A stretch of 64,000 bases of DNA from Burhinus oedicnemus (GCA_008921705.1 VFFE01006842.1:579321-643320); one strand, 5' to 3'. Shown: positions 1-11,110, numbered from the stretch's first letter. Notes: generated by a model from the sequence alone, not told the origin. Numbers and translations are program-made.

Positions 1-1085
1 ACAATTAATCTGCATGTACCTTGCCTAGTTTATGTATTACTTGCCAACTGCAGATGCATAAAGGAAATTATATTCTCAGGTAAATCAATTTGCAACCCAA
101 GCTGCAACCCAAGTTAACCATAGATACATATATAAATGAATTCTGAAAAAAGCCCTCACTTTCCTCTTTCAGTGGGGAAGCAGATTCCCTTTTCTTTCAT
201 AAATTCTAACTGTAGAGACAATCATCCCCTTGTGTGAAAGAATTTCCTTGGAGGAGCAAAAATGATTATAAAATGAGCACAGTTTTCTAGCAAGAAAACC
301 CTAAAATCTTATAGTTGTCATGACTGTGTTCATGCTCAGCTACCTTTAAATGTGAAGTTTGAAACACGTACCTCTCACAAACGAGTCAAGAAGATACTGT
401 ACTGGGACAAAAAGGTAAATGAAGTGGTGCTGGTGGTTCATTAGTTAACACTTTCCTCACTAAATCAGTACTTGTGACTCAGCATGAAGTACTGTGTTTT
501 AGAAGAAAAGTAAAACAGAGGTCTCTGACCATTTTGTTTCATTAAACATCTGGTGGCACTTTTAACCAGAGCAGAGGATGTTAATTTCAATGTTCTTACA
601 AAATTCCTAGCTGGGTAATTACATTCTGCTCCACTAAACTCCCCCTAGAGAAAATTTAATTAAAAGGAGTTGATGTCTCTCTGGCACAGAGTAGACAGGT
701 ATCTGTAACACAAAAGCCACCAGCACAATTGACATAAATTGGTGCTCTTCTGTGGCAGGGAAAGCAAGGACAGAAGTATTACTTTCTCCTCACCAGAAAT
801 GGACATTCCATTTCAGGCACTGTGTATATCCACATTATGCTGGTGAAAACAAAGTACTAAATTTTCTCAATATCTGTCCAGAACTTCTTTTAAGCAGTAG
901 GGATTGAATTCATAGCTCACAGCTCTTTCGGCAGTTAGATAGGTTCATTCTTAGTAGGTTTTATTAATGTTCTAAGTAGTGATTAAATAGATATACACAG
1001 GAGAGAAGGATGGGGAAAGCACTTCTGCAGTGCAGCTGGGAAGCTGTTATGCAGATCTTGAGAAAGTCTTTTACATCAGTAATCA
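1..1085. other. Unique A+T-rich non-coding DNA
   Basis: I see no gene, recognisable repeat or long open frame on either strand. Composition is the A+T-rich, CpG-poor background typical of vertebrate intergenic or intronic DNA. Confidence 0.6.
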
Positions 1086-1650
1086 AAGAACTACAGAAAC
1101 ACTGGGGCTGGAGGGCATCTCTGCAGATCGCGTAGTCCAACACCTCTACTCAGAGCAGGGTTGGCTGCCCAACAGGTTGTCCAAGAGAGCATCTAGTCAC
1201 GTTTGAATATCCACAATCTCTCTGAGCAATCTGTGCCAGTGTGTGACTGCTCTCACAGAGAAAAAAAAAAAAGATTTTTCTTATGTTTAGACAGAAATCC
1301 TTGTGTTTCAGTTTGTGCTCGTTGCCTCTTGTCCTTTCACTGGGCACCACTGGGCCTGTCTCCATCTTCTTTGTTCTCCCAATGGGCATTTATACACGTT
1401 GATAAGGTCACCCCCTGAACCTTCTCTTCTCTGGGCTGAAGAGTAACAGATCTCTCAGCCTCCCCTTTTATGTCAGATGCTCTGAGCCCTTAATTATATT
1501 TGTGGCTGTTTACTGGACTTGCTCCAGTATGTCCAAGTATCTCTTGTACTGGGAAGCCCAGACCTGGGCCCAGAGCCTCCAGATGGGTTTCACCAGGGCC
1601 TAGTAGAGGCTGATTAAATAATTTACTTTCTTCTACTTCTTTCAGCTGGA
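1086..1650 (-). mobile_element. Old CR1 LINE 3' fragment (antisense)
   Basis: On the minus strand this matches the 3' part of a CR1 retrotransposon. The segment near 1130-1190 reads, inverted, as the CR1 stretch ending in the 'ggttggact-agatgatct' 3' region. The segment near 1390-1600 matches the conserved end of ORF2 and the start of the 3' UTR (inverted 'cagcccagagaagagaaggttc'-type sequence). An internal A12 run lies at 1261-1272. It is heavily diverged, no tail octamer repeat is left and no usable open frame remains, so it is among the older copies here. The 5' boundary near 1650 is approximate. Confidence 0.8.
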
Positions 1651-2997
1651 CAGATAATGATCCCCTGTGTGCTAAATACTTCGGCACCATGTGACAGCAG
1701 GGAGCTAGAGGGTTTTCTGGAGGAAAAAGTTGAGAAACTTAAGGATCAGATGGGCATATTCTCTGTACTTCATATGTCTTGCAAATATTTTGCTTCAGAT
1801 CCACTTCCATATGACTGTCATTCTTTACTAGTTCTTAGCAATAGCTTAGCCTTTTAAAGCTCTAATTAAACTGTCTCACTAATGGACAGTTAATGATTTA
1901 AAAGGAAACAATTCGCTAATGTCATGTCCCTCCGTTATACAGTACACATTTTAATGGTTTATACTGAATCAGTTGCTTATTAAGACCTTGAATATCTGAA
2001 CAATCATACTACATTTTCTCAAAATAACATAACATGATACAATGTGGTTAAAGTAGAGTGACAGCAAGAGCTGTGGCTTGAATGTAAATGCTGCATTGTA
2101 CCATGGCAAAAAAACGTTCCACAAATCTAGTGAGTCAGTCATAGCCTTGAGTATGGATGATATTCAGCATAATGACATGGCTCAGAACTAATTTCCGAAC
2201 AGTCCCTCATCACTCACAAAGCCTACTCAGTCATCTAGAGCCTGTGCAAGCAAAACTCCCGGTGACTTCAACAAAGCAGTGCCTTAGAAATGAATTGAGG
2301 ACAGTTCAGAGGAAAAAAAAGAAGTCACAGTCAAATAGAAAAACAATCACTTTAGAAAGTATACAGCTTCCATCATCGTAATATGTCTGCACTTAACAAT
2401 CTTTCCCCAAAATGTTATTAAAGTATTCTTAAAGTAGGGATTTTATGAATGGATGTCTGATGTGTCCAAGGTCATACAAGAAAACTGGCAAACAACAATA
2501 TCACAATCCACCCTAGGAAGAAAACCCTTGTCCCAGGATGGAGGAACTTCCAGCAGAGTTGTGATTGTGTAGTACTGACTAGGGTGTGCTAATAGGCCAT
2601 TTTCTGCATCAGTTTTTATGATTAAAATTCATCCTTAAATGTCTGAAGCCATGTTGATTTTCAGACTGATTTCCTTATTGTTATTGACAGTAAACTCCGT
2701 CCTGAGATAAAAACTTTCCCAATATGCACCTAAAATATGCCTTGCTGCAGTGTGAGATTACTTGTCATTCTTTTCTTTTCCAGTTAATTATAATAACTGA
2801 TTCTATTGAACACTTCTGAAAATGTTTCTGTATTAATAACTCCACAATGAATAGCCAGAACCGTTCTTCTAAACCAAAACTTATCAGCAGAAGATGACCA
2901 AGGATTAAAAATAGATTTATGTACTAGTGAATAACAAGATGACTCAGGCTACACCCACTGGCAAACTAGCTGTACTAGAGTCTGTTCTCTGGCCTTG
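1651..2997. other. Unique non-coding DNA
   Basis: No gene recognised. Short open frames on the plus strand (about 65-75 codons) have no coding character or splice context. A short stretch near 2465-2490 resembles the 'ccaaggtcat' part of MIR-type SINEs but is too short to call. Confidence 0.5.
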
Positions 2998-3547
2998 TGT
3001 TGGGGGTTAACCCCAGCCAGCAGCTAAGAACCACACAGCTGTTTGCTCACTCCCTGCCTCCTGCAGTGGGAAATAGGAAACAATAGGAAGATCAAAAGCA
3101 AAAAGACCTCATTCATCAAGATAAAAATAGCTTAATAAGTGAAGGAAGGAGAAAGATGGAAGGAAATAAAAAAAAGCAGAAGAACAAAACAAGTGATGCA
3201 AAGTCGATGACTCACCACCTCTCACAAGCAGAATGATGCCTCACCAGTTTTGTCCACAAAACCTCTCCCCGATGCTTTATTGCTGAGCATGACATTATAT
3301 GGCATGGAATATCCCTTTAGTGAGCTTGGGTCAACGGTCCTGGTTGTGTCCCCTCCCAGCTTCTTGTGTGTCCTCAACCTACTTGCTGAGGGAGCAGAGC
3401 TGGAAAAAGAGAAAGCCTTGACACTGTGCAAGTACTGCCCAGCAGTAGTCAGAACACTAGAGTGTTATCAACACTGCTTTAGTCACAAAAAAAAAGCACA
3501 GCACCACATGGAAGAAAATTAACTCCATCCCAGCTACATGCAGTACA
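2998..3547 (-). mobile_element. Solo LTR of an endogenous retrovirus (antisense)
   Basis: The element is about 550 bp. On the minus strand it starts TGTACTG and its other end, on the plus strand, reads TGTTGGGGGTTAACCCCAGC, giving the TG...CA ends of a retroviral LTR. The flanks CCTTG (2993-2997) and CCGTG (3548-3552) look like a 5-bp target-site duplication with one mismatch. A minus-strand polyadenylation signal AATAAA lies near 3276-3281. There is no gag, pol or env next to it, so it is a solo LTR left after recombination. It belongs to the same family as the LTRs at 40439 and 51724. A 5-bp duplication fits ERVL-like elements (inference). Confidence 0.85.
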
Positions 3548-3793
3548 CCGTGTGATCTTATTCATGCCAGTACATTGCCTTAAGATTTAAACCAGGATGG
3601 CCACATCTGTACATCTATTGGAATCAGACCTATGCCAGCTCCTGGCACTGTCCCTGTGAATTGTTTTGGATTATCAAAGTGAGGTACAAATGAGTTGGAG
3701 ATTGCTCAGATAGTTTGGCAGTATTGATAGTCTTGGTCCTATAGTCTGACAATGTTTAATATCTTGGTATATGAGCCTGAGTTGCGGTCGACG

Positions 3794-4783
3794 ATTCAAT
3801 GTGCAAGTGGCAAGCAGTGACATGTGGCGCTCCTCAGAGGTCTGTACTGGGACCGGTACTATTCGACATCTTTGGCAACGTGGATATTGGGATTGAGTGC
3901 ACCCTCGGCAAGTTTGCAGATGACACCAAGCTGTGTGGAGCGATTGACACACTGGAGGGAAGGGATGCCATCCAGAGGGACCTGGACAAGCTTGAGAAGT
4001 AGGCCTGTGCAAACCTCATGAAGTTCAACAAGGCCAAGTGCAAGGTCCTGCATGTGGGTTGGGGCAATCCCAAGCACAAATACAGGCTGGGAGGAGAATG
4101 GAGTGAGACCAGACCTGAGGAGAAGGATTTGGGGGTATTGGTGGATAAGAAGTTCAACATGAGCCAGCAATGTGCCCTCACAGCCCAGAAAGCCAACCAC
4201 ATCCGGGGCTCCATCAAAAGAAGCATGGCCAGCAGGCTGAGGGAGGTGATTTTGCCCCTCTACTCTGCTCTTGTAAGACCCCACCTGGAGTACTGTGTCC
4301 AGCTCTGGAATCCCCAACATAGGAAGGACATGGACCTGTTGGGGCAGGTCCAGAGGAGGGCCACGAAGATGATTAGAAGTCTGGTGCATCTCTGCTATGA
4401 GGACAGGCTGAGAGACTTGGGGTTGTCCAAGCCAGAGAAGGGTCTGGGGACACCTTATAGCAGCCTTCCAGTATCTGAAGGGGGCCTACAGGAAATATGG
4501 GGATGGACTCTTTATCAGGCAGTGTAGTGGTAGGACGAGGGGTAACGGTTATAACCTGAAAGAGGGTAGAGTTAGATTAGATGCGAAGAAGAAATTCTTT
4601 ACTGTGAGGGTGGTGAGGCACTGGAACAGGTTGCCCAGGGAAGTTGTGGATGCCCCATCCCTGGAAAGTTGGATGAGACTTTGAATAACCAGGTCTAGTG
4701 GGAGGTGTCCTTGCCCATAGCAGAAGTGTTGGAACTAGCTGATCTTTAAAGTCCCTTTCAATCTATGATTCTATGATTCTATG
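3794..4783 (+). mobile_element. CR1 LINE, 5'-truncated, sense
   Basis: A CR1 copy that begins in the middle of the ORF2 reverse transcriptase, runs through the C-terminal part of ORF2 and the 3' UTR, and ends in the avian CR1 tail of repeated ATTCTATG-type octamers at about 4762-4783. The 3' UTR carries 'gttggaactagctgatcttt', as in the copies at 8952 and 52370, so these three are the same subfamily. The 5' truncation is the usual result of incomplete target-primed reverse transcription. Confidence 0.93.
3799..4527 (+). pseudogene. CR1 ORF2 remnant: reverse transcriptase palm and C-terminal region
   Basis: Two open segments in different frames cover this part of ORF2. 3799-4002 holds the palm region with the catalytic box FADDTKL (about 3915) and '[10 protein letters not shown]'. 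4018-4527 holds the connection and C-terminal part, with '[12 protein letters not shown]', '[13 protein letters not shown]' and '[13 protein letters not shown]'. ORF2 of CR1 encodes an endonuclease plus reverse transcriptase that copies the element at the target site. Here the endonuclease and the RT fingers are missing, a TAG separates the two segments, and later frames are broken. It is a dead fragment, although its catalytic aspartates are preserved, unlike the copy at 54 kb. Confidence 0.88.
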
Positions 4784-4986
4784 AGTCACATAAGTACTTT
4801 TTCAAAGAAAAGGATAAATATGACCTAGTCATATAGTTTTTGTATTTGTTATTCTCTTTTCCTACAGGTACTAATGTAAACATCTTTGGAAACTTTTTGG
4901 CTATCCACTGTTTGGGTTTAGGTTTTTGTGTTTTTTTTGTTTTTATTTTTGTTTTCTATATGGGAATGTCTTTACTTGCCCATGTC

Positions 4987-5428
4987 TTTATTTCCTTTTA
5001 AATTGAGAGTTCAGGGCATTAATTGTTTATCATTTTTCTTTTGATGCTTTTAGATTATACAAAAGGAAGTTAGGTACTCAAATTTTAACAAATTATAATA
5101 ATATTTCACTACAAATTGCTGGGATTTAATTTGTCCTCTTTTGCTATAAATGTTTCTAAGCTTTATCACAGGGCTTTATCACAGTTTCTAAGCTTTATCA
5201 CTTTAAGCTATTGCTGGAAAAGGATTTTATACAGAATGGTCACATCCCTTACTTTGTAAACAAATTGACTTCCTTCCTTGCTTCTGTTTTGTTTGGCAGA
5301 GTAATTGTCTGTAACTGTCTTGCAGCAGTTCTCCTGGTTGCAAAGCCTTGTTGCACTATTTTAAATAAAATTAGTTGACTGACCTTTTTGTCTATGACCA
5401 CATTTTTATTTCCTTTTAAATTGAGAGT
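4987..5428. repeat. Exact 24-bp direct repeat, 418 bp apart
   Basis: The same 24 bases occur at 4987-5010 and 5405-5428 (TTTATTTCC then TTTTAAATTGAGAGT). The interval is otherwise unique. The repeat is not part of any CR1 or LTR I recognise. Confidence 0.85.
5153..5202. repeat. Short tandem duplication (period 32)
   Basis: The block TTTCTAAGCTTTATCAC occurs at 5153 and again at 5185. An extra partial copy of CTTTATCACAG lies between them. It looks like a replication-slippage duplication. Confidence 0.8.
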
Positions 5429-7954
5429 GAACTCTCACATAGGTTAGAGTAATCAAGGAGCAGAACTTTATTTATTAGCATTGATTCTACAAATCACCTG
5501 GTGCAGCAAACAAACTCTAGAGGCAATACAGTAATTTAGCAATTCTCTTGAATCTTAGAGTCTGTCTTCTGACTTGGTGGTACAAGGAAAAGTGAGACAA
5601 AACAATGAGCAGCAATCACTGTTCTTCACCCCTTTGCTCTTTTATGGCTCACCACACAATAATGTAATTTACCACAAGCAGGGAAATCCTTGGGGAACCC
5701 TTTATATAATGGGATATGGCCTTAGGCTTTTATGGGTTTTTTTCAGGAGTACTTTTTACATAGAAAAAAAATATTCTCATTTTGTATTTTCCCCTTCTCC
5801 TCTGCCTCCTGACACCGAAGCAACAGGTTGGCACCAGGATCATAGCACTAGTCTCACTTAGTAGAGTGTAGGGTAAATTGTAACAGAGGCACAGGAAACG
5901 TGGTCTTAGGCCCATTGCAGTTTAAGATTGGTTCAAATCCTCATCTGCTGCTTCCCAGTACAGTGACCTATTGGTTTGTATGCTAGGACAACTTCGTCAT
6001 AATTAGAACTTGGTCTCCTTAAATGTCTCCATAGTCAATGGCGAAAGATTAAATTCTCCCAGAGAAGTTCAAAGAAGGAAAGGACTGTGATGAGGTGTGT
6101 CTTGAAAGGACCACAAGTACATAAATTCAAAACTGATATTGAATCACACCTTAACGCTTTGATTCAGACAGAGAAAAATAAAAGTTTTTCAAAAACATGA
6201 GGCTAAAAGTGCAAAAATAATTCTCTATCGGTCACACTGGTGGGATATAAAAGGAATCTGCTCCACTTCAGTGTGAAATAGTACTGTCAGAAAAACTGCC
6301 TCAAATAGTAATACTAGAAGCGAAAGAGGTGCCTACAGCTCTGTACGTCACTGAAGAGATGGTAGGACCATACAAGTGGACCAGCTGATGTTTGCATCAG
6401 GAATGGAAACAAACCTTGAGAATTTCAGAAAAGCTTTTACTCCTGTAGCACTGAAAAGCTGCATTATGGTGGGATGATTTTGGCCTTTTGACTATGAGGC
6501 AGAAACTATATTAGACATCCATTTGCCATCCTCATTTTGACAAGTTGTATATGAGTTTTTAGTGGCAAGACATATTCAGGATATTTGATATCACACCAGG
6601 TCCTGTCAGGTCGGATTGGTTAAAAGCAGGCATTTCAAATTCTTTTTGGAAAGCAGCACTTCGAGGGGAGTCTCCTAGATGCTTCCTGTGCAAAAGAGAT
6701 ATTCTAGATAATGGAGTAAGAAACATAGGTATAGTTTTTTAAAACCTGACAATAGTAGTGATAAGTGTAACTAAAAACTAATAGCATTATCAGAAGTGTA
6801 GGTAGCACAAACTAAATCTGAATCAGAGCCAAATGTAAATCACTGAAGAAGAGATTAAGTCTGACAGCAGATTTGATTTGGTTAAGTGAAAGTGTCAATG
6901 CTATACAAAGACATGAATCTGCTATGAAGGAATAGAAAGTGTAATAGAACTGGTGAACTTTTTGTTGAGCTGTAGATCAGAGCTGGTAGAAATCCCATTG
7001 TTTCTGTAAAAGCAACATTATCAAACCCAGAAGTGATGTGTATCAAAGAAGGGAAATAACATGGAGCAGAGAGGATTTTTTTGTGCATGGATCAGAAAAG
7101 TGTAGTATTAAAAAAAAAAATAAATTATTTATTGCTTCTACTGAATGGCAGTGGTGTAGTCAGTACATTATGGTTGCACTAACCACAACTGAAAACAGAG
7201 CCTGAAGGCTTACAGAGCCCTTTGGACAAGCTTTTACCCTTGCCACCACTGTAAAGCCCATCATTTTTTCCAAAGTTATGAATGTGCAATTAAAGAAAAA
7301 AAAAAAAGACAAAAAAACCCAACAACTTTGTAGCCATTCTTCTGTTCTTCTTTACCTGCACTATTTTGAGGAAGACAAGGTTGGCAGAAAGTTTTGAAGG
7401 AACAGAGATACTTTTTCTGGTATCTTTTAGCTGACTGTGGAAATGAACTAGGACAACTGGTGAAGGGACAAGTGGTCTTTAAAGTAATAAATATTTTTTA
7501 AAAAGTTATAACATCAGAAATGTTGTCACAAGACTTTTTTCCCCTATGAAAGATTTTTGAAATGAGAGGAAGAGTTGACTTTGAAGAGCTGGCTAGTCAT
7601 GAAAGAGAAGAACACAACACATTATAAAATACAGAGTCTAAAGATGAGAAAAAGATTAATGAGCATGCTACTAAGGAAAAGATGAGAAAAAGAAAATGTG
7701 CTCACTAAAAAAGAATGCACATGAGAAATATTCAGATTTGTTTGTGCAAAGTCCCAGAGAAAGAACCACAACGAACTTGAGTAATCAGTCATGGTATGTC
7801 TTGCAAAATCTAGTAGCAGATGAAATCTGGGTTACAACAAGGTAAGCACAGTCATCAGAAGATGTTATGACTCTACTTAAGAGATTAAGAAGAAATACTC
7901 ATCCCCATTATGGAAGAAGAATCAAAGAAAAATGCAAAAGCACTACATTTAGGG

Positions 7955-8850
7955 TCATAGAATTGTTTAGGTTGGAAAAGACCCTTAAGATCATCAAGTC
8001 CAACCATTAACCTAGCACTGCCAAAACCACCACTAAACCATGTCCCTCAGCACCACGTCTACCCATCTTTTAAATACCTCCAGGGATGATGATTCCACCA
8101 CTTCCCTGGGCAGCCTATGCCAATGCTTGACAGCCCTTTCTGTGAAGAAATTTTTCTAAATATCCATCCTTAACCTCCCTTGGCACAACTTGAAGCCATT
8201 GCCTGTTGTCCTATAGCTTGTTACTTAGGAGAAGAGACCTACCCCCACCTCTCTACAAGCTCCTCTCAGGTAGTTGTAGAGAGCGAGAAGGTCTCCCCTC
8301 AGCCTCCTTTTCTCCAGCCTAGACAACTCCAGTCCCCTCAGCCGCTTCTCATAAGACTTGTTCTCTAGACCTCTCACCAGCTTCCTTGGCCTTCTCTGGA
8401 CACGCTCCAGCACCTCAGTGTCTTTCTTGTAGTGAGGGGTCCAAAACTGAACACAGTATTTGAGGTGGGGCCTCACCAGTGTTGAGTACAGGGGGATGAT
8501 CACTTCTCTAGTCCTGCTGGCCATGCTATTCCTGATACAGGCCAGGATGCTGTTGGCCTTCTTGGCCACCTGGGCACACTGCTGGCTCATATTCAGCCGA
8601 CTGTCAACCAACATCCCCAGGTCCTTTTTGGCCTGGGGTTGTTGTGACCCAAGTGCAGGACCTGGCACTTGGCCTTGTTCAATATCATACCATGGGCCTC
8701 GTCCCATCAATCCAGCCTGTCCTGATCCCTCTGGAGAGCCTTTCTGCACTCAAGCAGATCAACACTCTCGTCCAACTTGGTGTCATTGCAAACTTACTCA
8801 GGGTGCATCCAGATCATTGTTAAAGGTATTAAAGATATTAAATAGAACTA
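7955..8850 (-). mobile_element. CR1 LINE, antisense, with long ORF2 C-terminal frame
   Basis: A minus-strand CR1 whose 3' end lies at 7955 (inverted 'tcatagaattgtttaggttgg'). It continues through the 3' UTR (about 7990-8200) into the ORF2 C-terminus. The 3' UTR type ('ggttggactcgatgatcttaag'-like when inverted, 'gacatggtttagtggtggtt') marks a different subfamily from the copies at 3.8 and 52 kb, but the same one as 44426-44764. The 5' break is near 8850, where the sequence switches head-to-head into a sense CR1 fragment. Confidence 0.93.
8225..8749 (-). pseudogene. CR1 ORF2 C-terminal remnant
   Basis: A 174-codon minus-strand frame. It covers the region after the RT palm, with '[19 protein letters not shown]', '[20 protein letters not shown]', 'YCVQFW' and '[19 protein letters not shown]'. 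These are the characteristic CR1 connection and C-terminal blocks. The reverse-transcriptase catalytic box is upstream and degraded (near 8785-8805), and the endonuclease is absent. It is a non-functional relic; the long open stretch suggests a fairly young insertion. Confidence 0.88.
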
Positions 8851-8935
8851 AGAATTTTGGAAAGAATAACTCCTTGCACCTGTCCAGGCTGGAGTTGGGA
8901 GGCAGCTTTGTGGAAAAGGTAGAAGATTGAGCTAG
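8851..8935 (+). mobile_element. Small sense CR1 ORF2 fragment
   Basis: The plus strand reads 'NNSLHLSRLELGGSFVEK', which aligns with the CR1 ORF2 block just before 'KDLGVLVD'. It lies head-to-head with the preceding antisense CR1. It may be the 5' part of the older sense element that continues at 9209, with the young copy 8952-9208 and a deletion in between (inference). Confidence 0.55.
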
Positions 8936-8951
8936 ATTTTTCACAGTACAG

Positions 8952-9208
8952 CATGGCTTCAAACCGGAAGACGGTAGATTTAAATTAGATCTCAGGAAGA
9001 AATATTTCACTGTAAGGGTAGTGAGGCACTGGAACAGGTTGCCCAGGGAAGCTGTGGAGGTCCCATCCCTGGAAGTGTTCAAGGCCAGGTTGGATGAGGC
9101 TTTGAGCAACCTGGTCTAGTGGGAGATGTCCTTGCCCATGGCAAGGAGGTTGGAACTAGCTGATCTTTAAGGTCCCTTCCAACCTAAACCATTCTATGAT
9201 TCTATGAT
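8952..9208 (+). mobile_element. CR1 3' end, sense, young-looking
   Basis: This matches the last ~250 bp of the CR1 subfamily seen at 54.85-55.10 kb: 'gaggcactggaacaggttgc', 'gttggaactagctgatcttt', then the octamer tail at about 9191-9208. It is severely 5'-truncated and has no coding capacity. Confidence 0.92.
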
Positions 9209-9463
9209 ATGAGGACAGGAGACAACAAACATAGGCTGAAACAATAGAAGTTCAGAAGGAAAAACTTTTTCATCTTTTCTGCATTTTTTTTTTTTAGAAG
9301 ATTTTCTTGCAGTGGAGCAGGTTGCCCAGAGAGGCTGTGCAGTCTTCATCCTTGTGGGTTTTCAATATAAAGCCTGAAGCAATCTGCTCTGACCTTATAG
9401 CTGATCTTGTTGATGTCTCTTCCAAGCTGAATTATCTTGTGATTCCATGATTCTGTGACTGTG
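9209..9463 (+). mobile_element. Older CR1 3' end, sense
   Basis: The sequence resumes directly after the previous tail with a more diverged CR1 3' end ('caggttgcccagagaggctg', 'tcttccaagctgaat', tail 'gattccatgattctgtgac'). A T12 run interrupts it near 9285. This is probably the host element into which 8952-9208 inserted. Confidence 0.85.
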
Positions 9464-9666
9464 GTATATCTTAATGTATAAGGATTATGCGTTATGAATA
9501 TGCTTTTATATTTTTTATTTCTTTATTCAGAGAAAGTATTGGATTAAGGCAAAGTCAGTTCTTTACATATCCTTGCAAGTATGTACTTAGCTGAGGTACA
9601 GAAAACAGGATATTTCTGAAACATTTTGCTAGACAAAGCCTATTCTATGTATGGTTTCCTTCACAG

Positions 9667-9834
9667 GGAACAGTCTAAACCAAGGTGATGGAGGAGACTG
9701 CTCAGGTAGTTTAACTCACCATGACCTGCTTGAAACTAACAAAACACTGGACAGCAGTGTTTTGATCCCAGTGGATTTGCTGACGTTAAATCAGGCAAAT
9801 CCTCTGCCATGCTCTGCATGCCACGATAAACACG
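9667..9834 (+). CDS. Candidate coding exon (speculative, unrecognised)
   Basis: An open stretch of 168 bases (divisible by 3) is bounded by a pyrimidine-rich acceptor (TTTCCTTCACAG ending at 9666) and a donor (ACG followed by GTAAAT at 9835). Read in phase 1 it gives about 55 residues with two close cysteines near the end (PCSACHDKH). The exon would start and end in the same phase. The next candidate exon (10043) continues the frame. I do not recognise the protein. Open frames of this length are common by chance here, the donor is only moderate and no upstream exon was found, so the call is weak. A chance frame is the main alternative. Confidence 0.2.
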
Positions 9835-10042
9835 GTAAATGAGAGGAAAATGTAATGAGGGATTGTTTGGCAAAGCTTAGCAAAGATGTTATGTCATCAT
9901 TACGCTTACTGTATTCTAAAATCACAGTTGTCTCTCTCCCACAGCAGCAGTACTTTCTGGATTAGATAAGGAAAAATACAGACTATTCTGAAATAGCCTT
10001 CATATTTACTGGCCTAGCTAATTCCCTCTTCTCTTTCCTTAG

Positions 10043-10182
10043 TTAATGGAGGTACAACAGAGCGAAGAGGCATTCTGCTCGACAGTTTTTCATTCTGGAA
10101 ACACCAGGCTTGTATCAACTGCAATATCTGGCCAAAATTAAGGGCAGGGAAGGTAACAGGAAAACAGAAAGCCAAGGCTTAG
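10043..10182 (+). CDS. Candidate terminal coding exon (speculative)
   Basis: A strong acceptor (CCTCTTCTCTTTCCTTAG ending at 10042) precedes a frame that stays open for 46 codons when joined in phase 1 to the exon ending at 9834, stopping at TAG 10180-10182. The inferred peptide ends in a basic tail (RAGKVTGKQKAKA) and has a Cys-x-x-Cys pair (ACINCN). Two overlapping AATAAA signals follow at 10335-10340 and 10342-10347, giving a short plausible 3' UTR. The intron would be 208 bp. I cannot name the gene, and the arrangement could be coincidental. Confidence 0.2.
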
Positions 10183-10334
10183 CAGAGGGGGTGAAGAAAC
10201 AACAGATAAGGAAAAAAGAGGGAGGGGGAAAGAAGGTCACAAGGAACTTGTGGGACGTAAGAAAATAGGGAGAATGAACTAAAAAGATAGAAGGGAGGAG
10301 GATACACAGTGAGCAATAGGGCTAAGTGCCTCCA

Positions 10335-10347
10335 AATAAATAATAAA
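10335..10347 (+). promoter_or_regulatory. Possible polyadenylation signals
   Basis: Two overlapping AATAAA hexamers lie about 155 bp after the stop of the candidate exon at 10043-10182. They matter only if that exon is real; the hexamer is common in A+T-rich DNA. Confidence 0.2.
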
Positions 10348-10970
10348 TTACAAAATCTCAAGTGGATTCACAGAGCTTCCACTGTTGCACATATGCAGAA
10401 AACGAGCATAGCAGCAGGTATTTCTACTCTGTGTGATTACTGCTTTAAGCCTAGAGCATTATTATACAAAGAAGAGAAGTTAAAAATGCTCAAGCTAGCA
10501 TTGTAGGCAACTTTCTTTAAGACACATTTCTAAGCAGTGCCGCTAACCTGAGGGCAAGCTAAGTAATGCCAGACCAAAGTTTGCTTGTGATTCACTGCTG
10601 ACTTAAATCTGGTAAAGTAGCATCCTGAAGGCAGTCTAAAATATGGCCAGCCACAAACATGGGTTAAATTAATCTGGTTCAGCTAAAATGTAGTGCATGA
10701 AATAAGAGCCAGTCTAGTCAGTGTATAAAAATATATTATAAACTTTTATGACTTAAAATTACCAGACCTGAGTATAACTCAAATGAGGAACTTCCAAGAG
10801 ATTTTTCCTGCCCTGAGAAAAGTGACAGGAGCGTGACGCTTGGGCTTTAGCTGTATTGTTATTCACGTTATTTTTAAAATGCAAAGACCTTAAATCTTGG
10901 TTATTACTTTCTGACTGACAGTGAAGAAGATGGGTGAGGTATCCCTTCTCCCCCAGCATCATTTAGAGTC

Positions 10971-11110
10971 ACGCGTTGAGAGTGACTTGCACAGCGAGAG
11001 CACCTCAGATCCCGCGGAACAGGCATCCTCCATCTTGTGTTGCAAAGCGCTACACGCGGCGCCGGCCGAGAGTTGCGATACGCGGAGCGGCTGCCCGGCA
11101 TGCAAATACA
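10971..11110. promoter_or_regulatory. Isolated CpG-dense block with octamer and YY1-like motifs
   Basis: I count 16 CpG dinucleotides in 10971-11100, in a window where CpG is otherwise sparse outside repeats. The block includes CCCGCGG and GCGGCGCCGGCCG-type sequence. It contains CCATCTTG (11030-11037, the YY1 core in one orientation) and a perfect octamer ATGCAAAT (11100-11107). It could be a small CpG-island promoter or enhancer, a relic of an unrecognised GC-rich repeat, or a recently inserted piece. No transcript structure is visible around it. Confidence 0.35.

Larger units (their letters stand above)
4784..7954. other. Unique A+T-rich non-coding DNA
   Basis: No gene or transposon recognised apart from the small local duplications listed separately (4987-5428, 5153-5202). 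A/T runs occur near 5764, 7110 and 7291. Open frames are short and lack splice context. Confidence 0.5.

Noticed and set aside
3859..4389. 176-codon minus-strand open frame
   Set aside because: Antisense shadow of the CR1 ORF2 fragment at 3799-4527.
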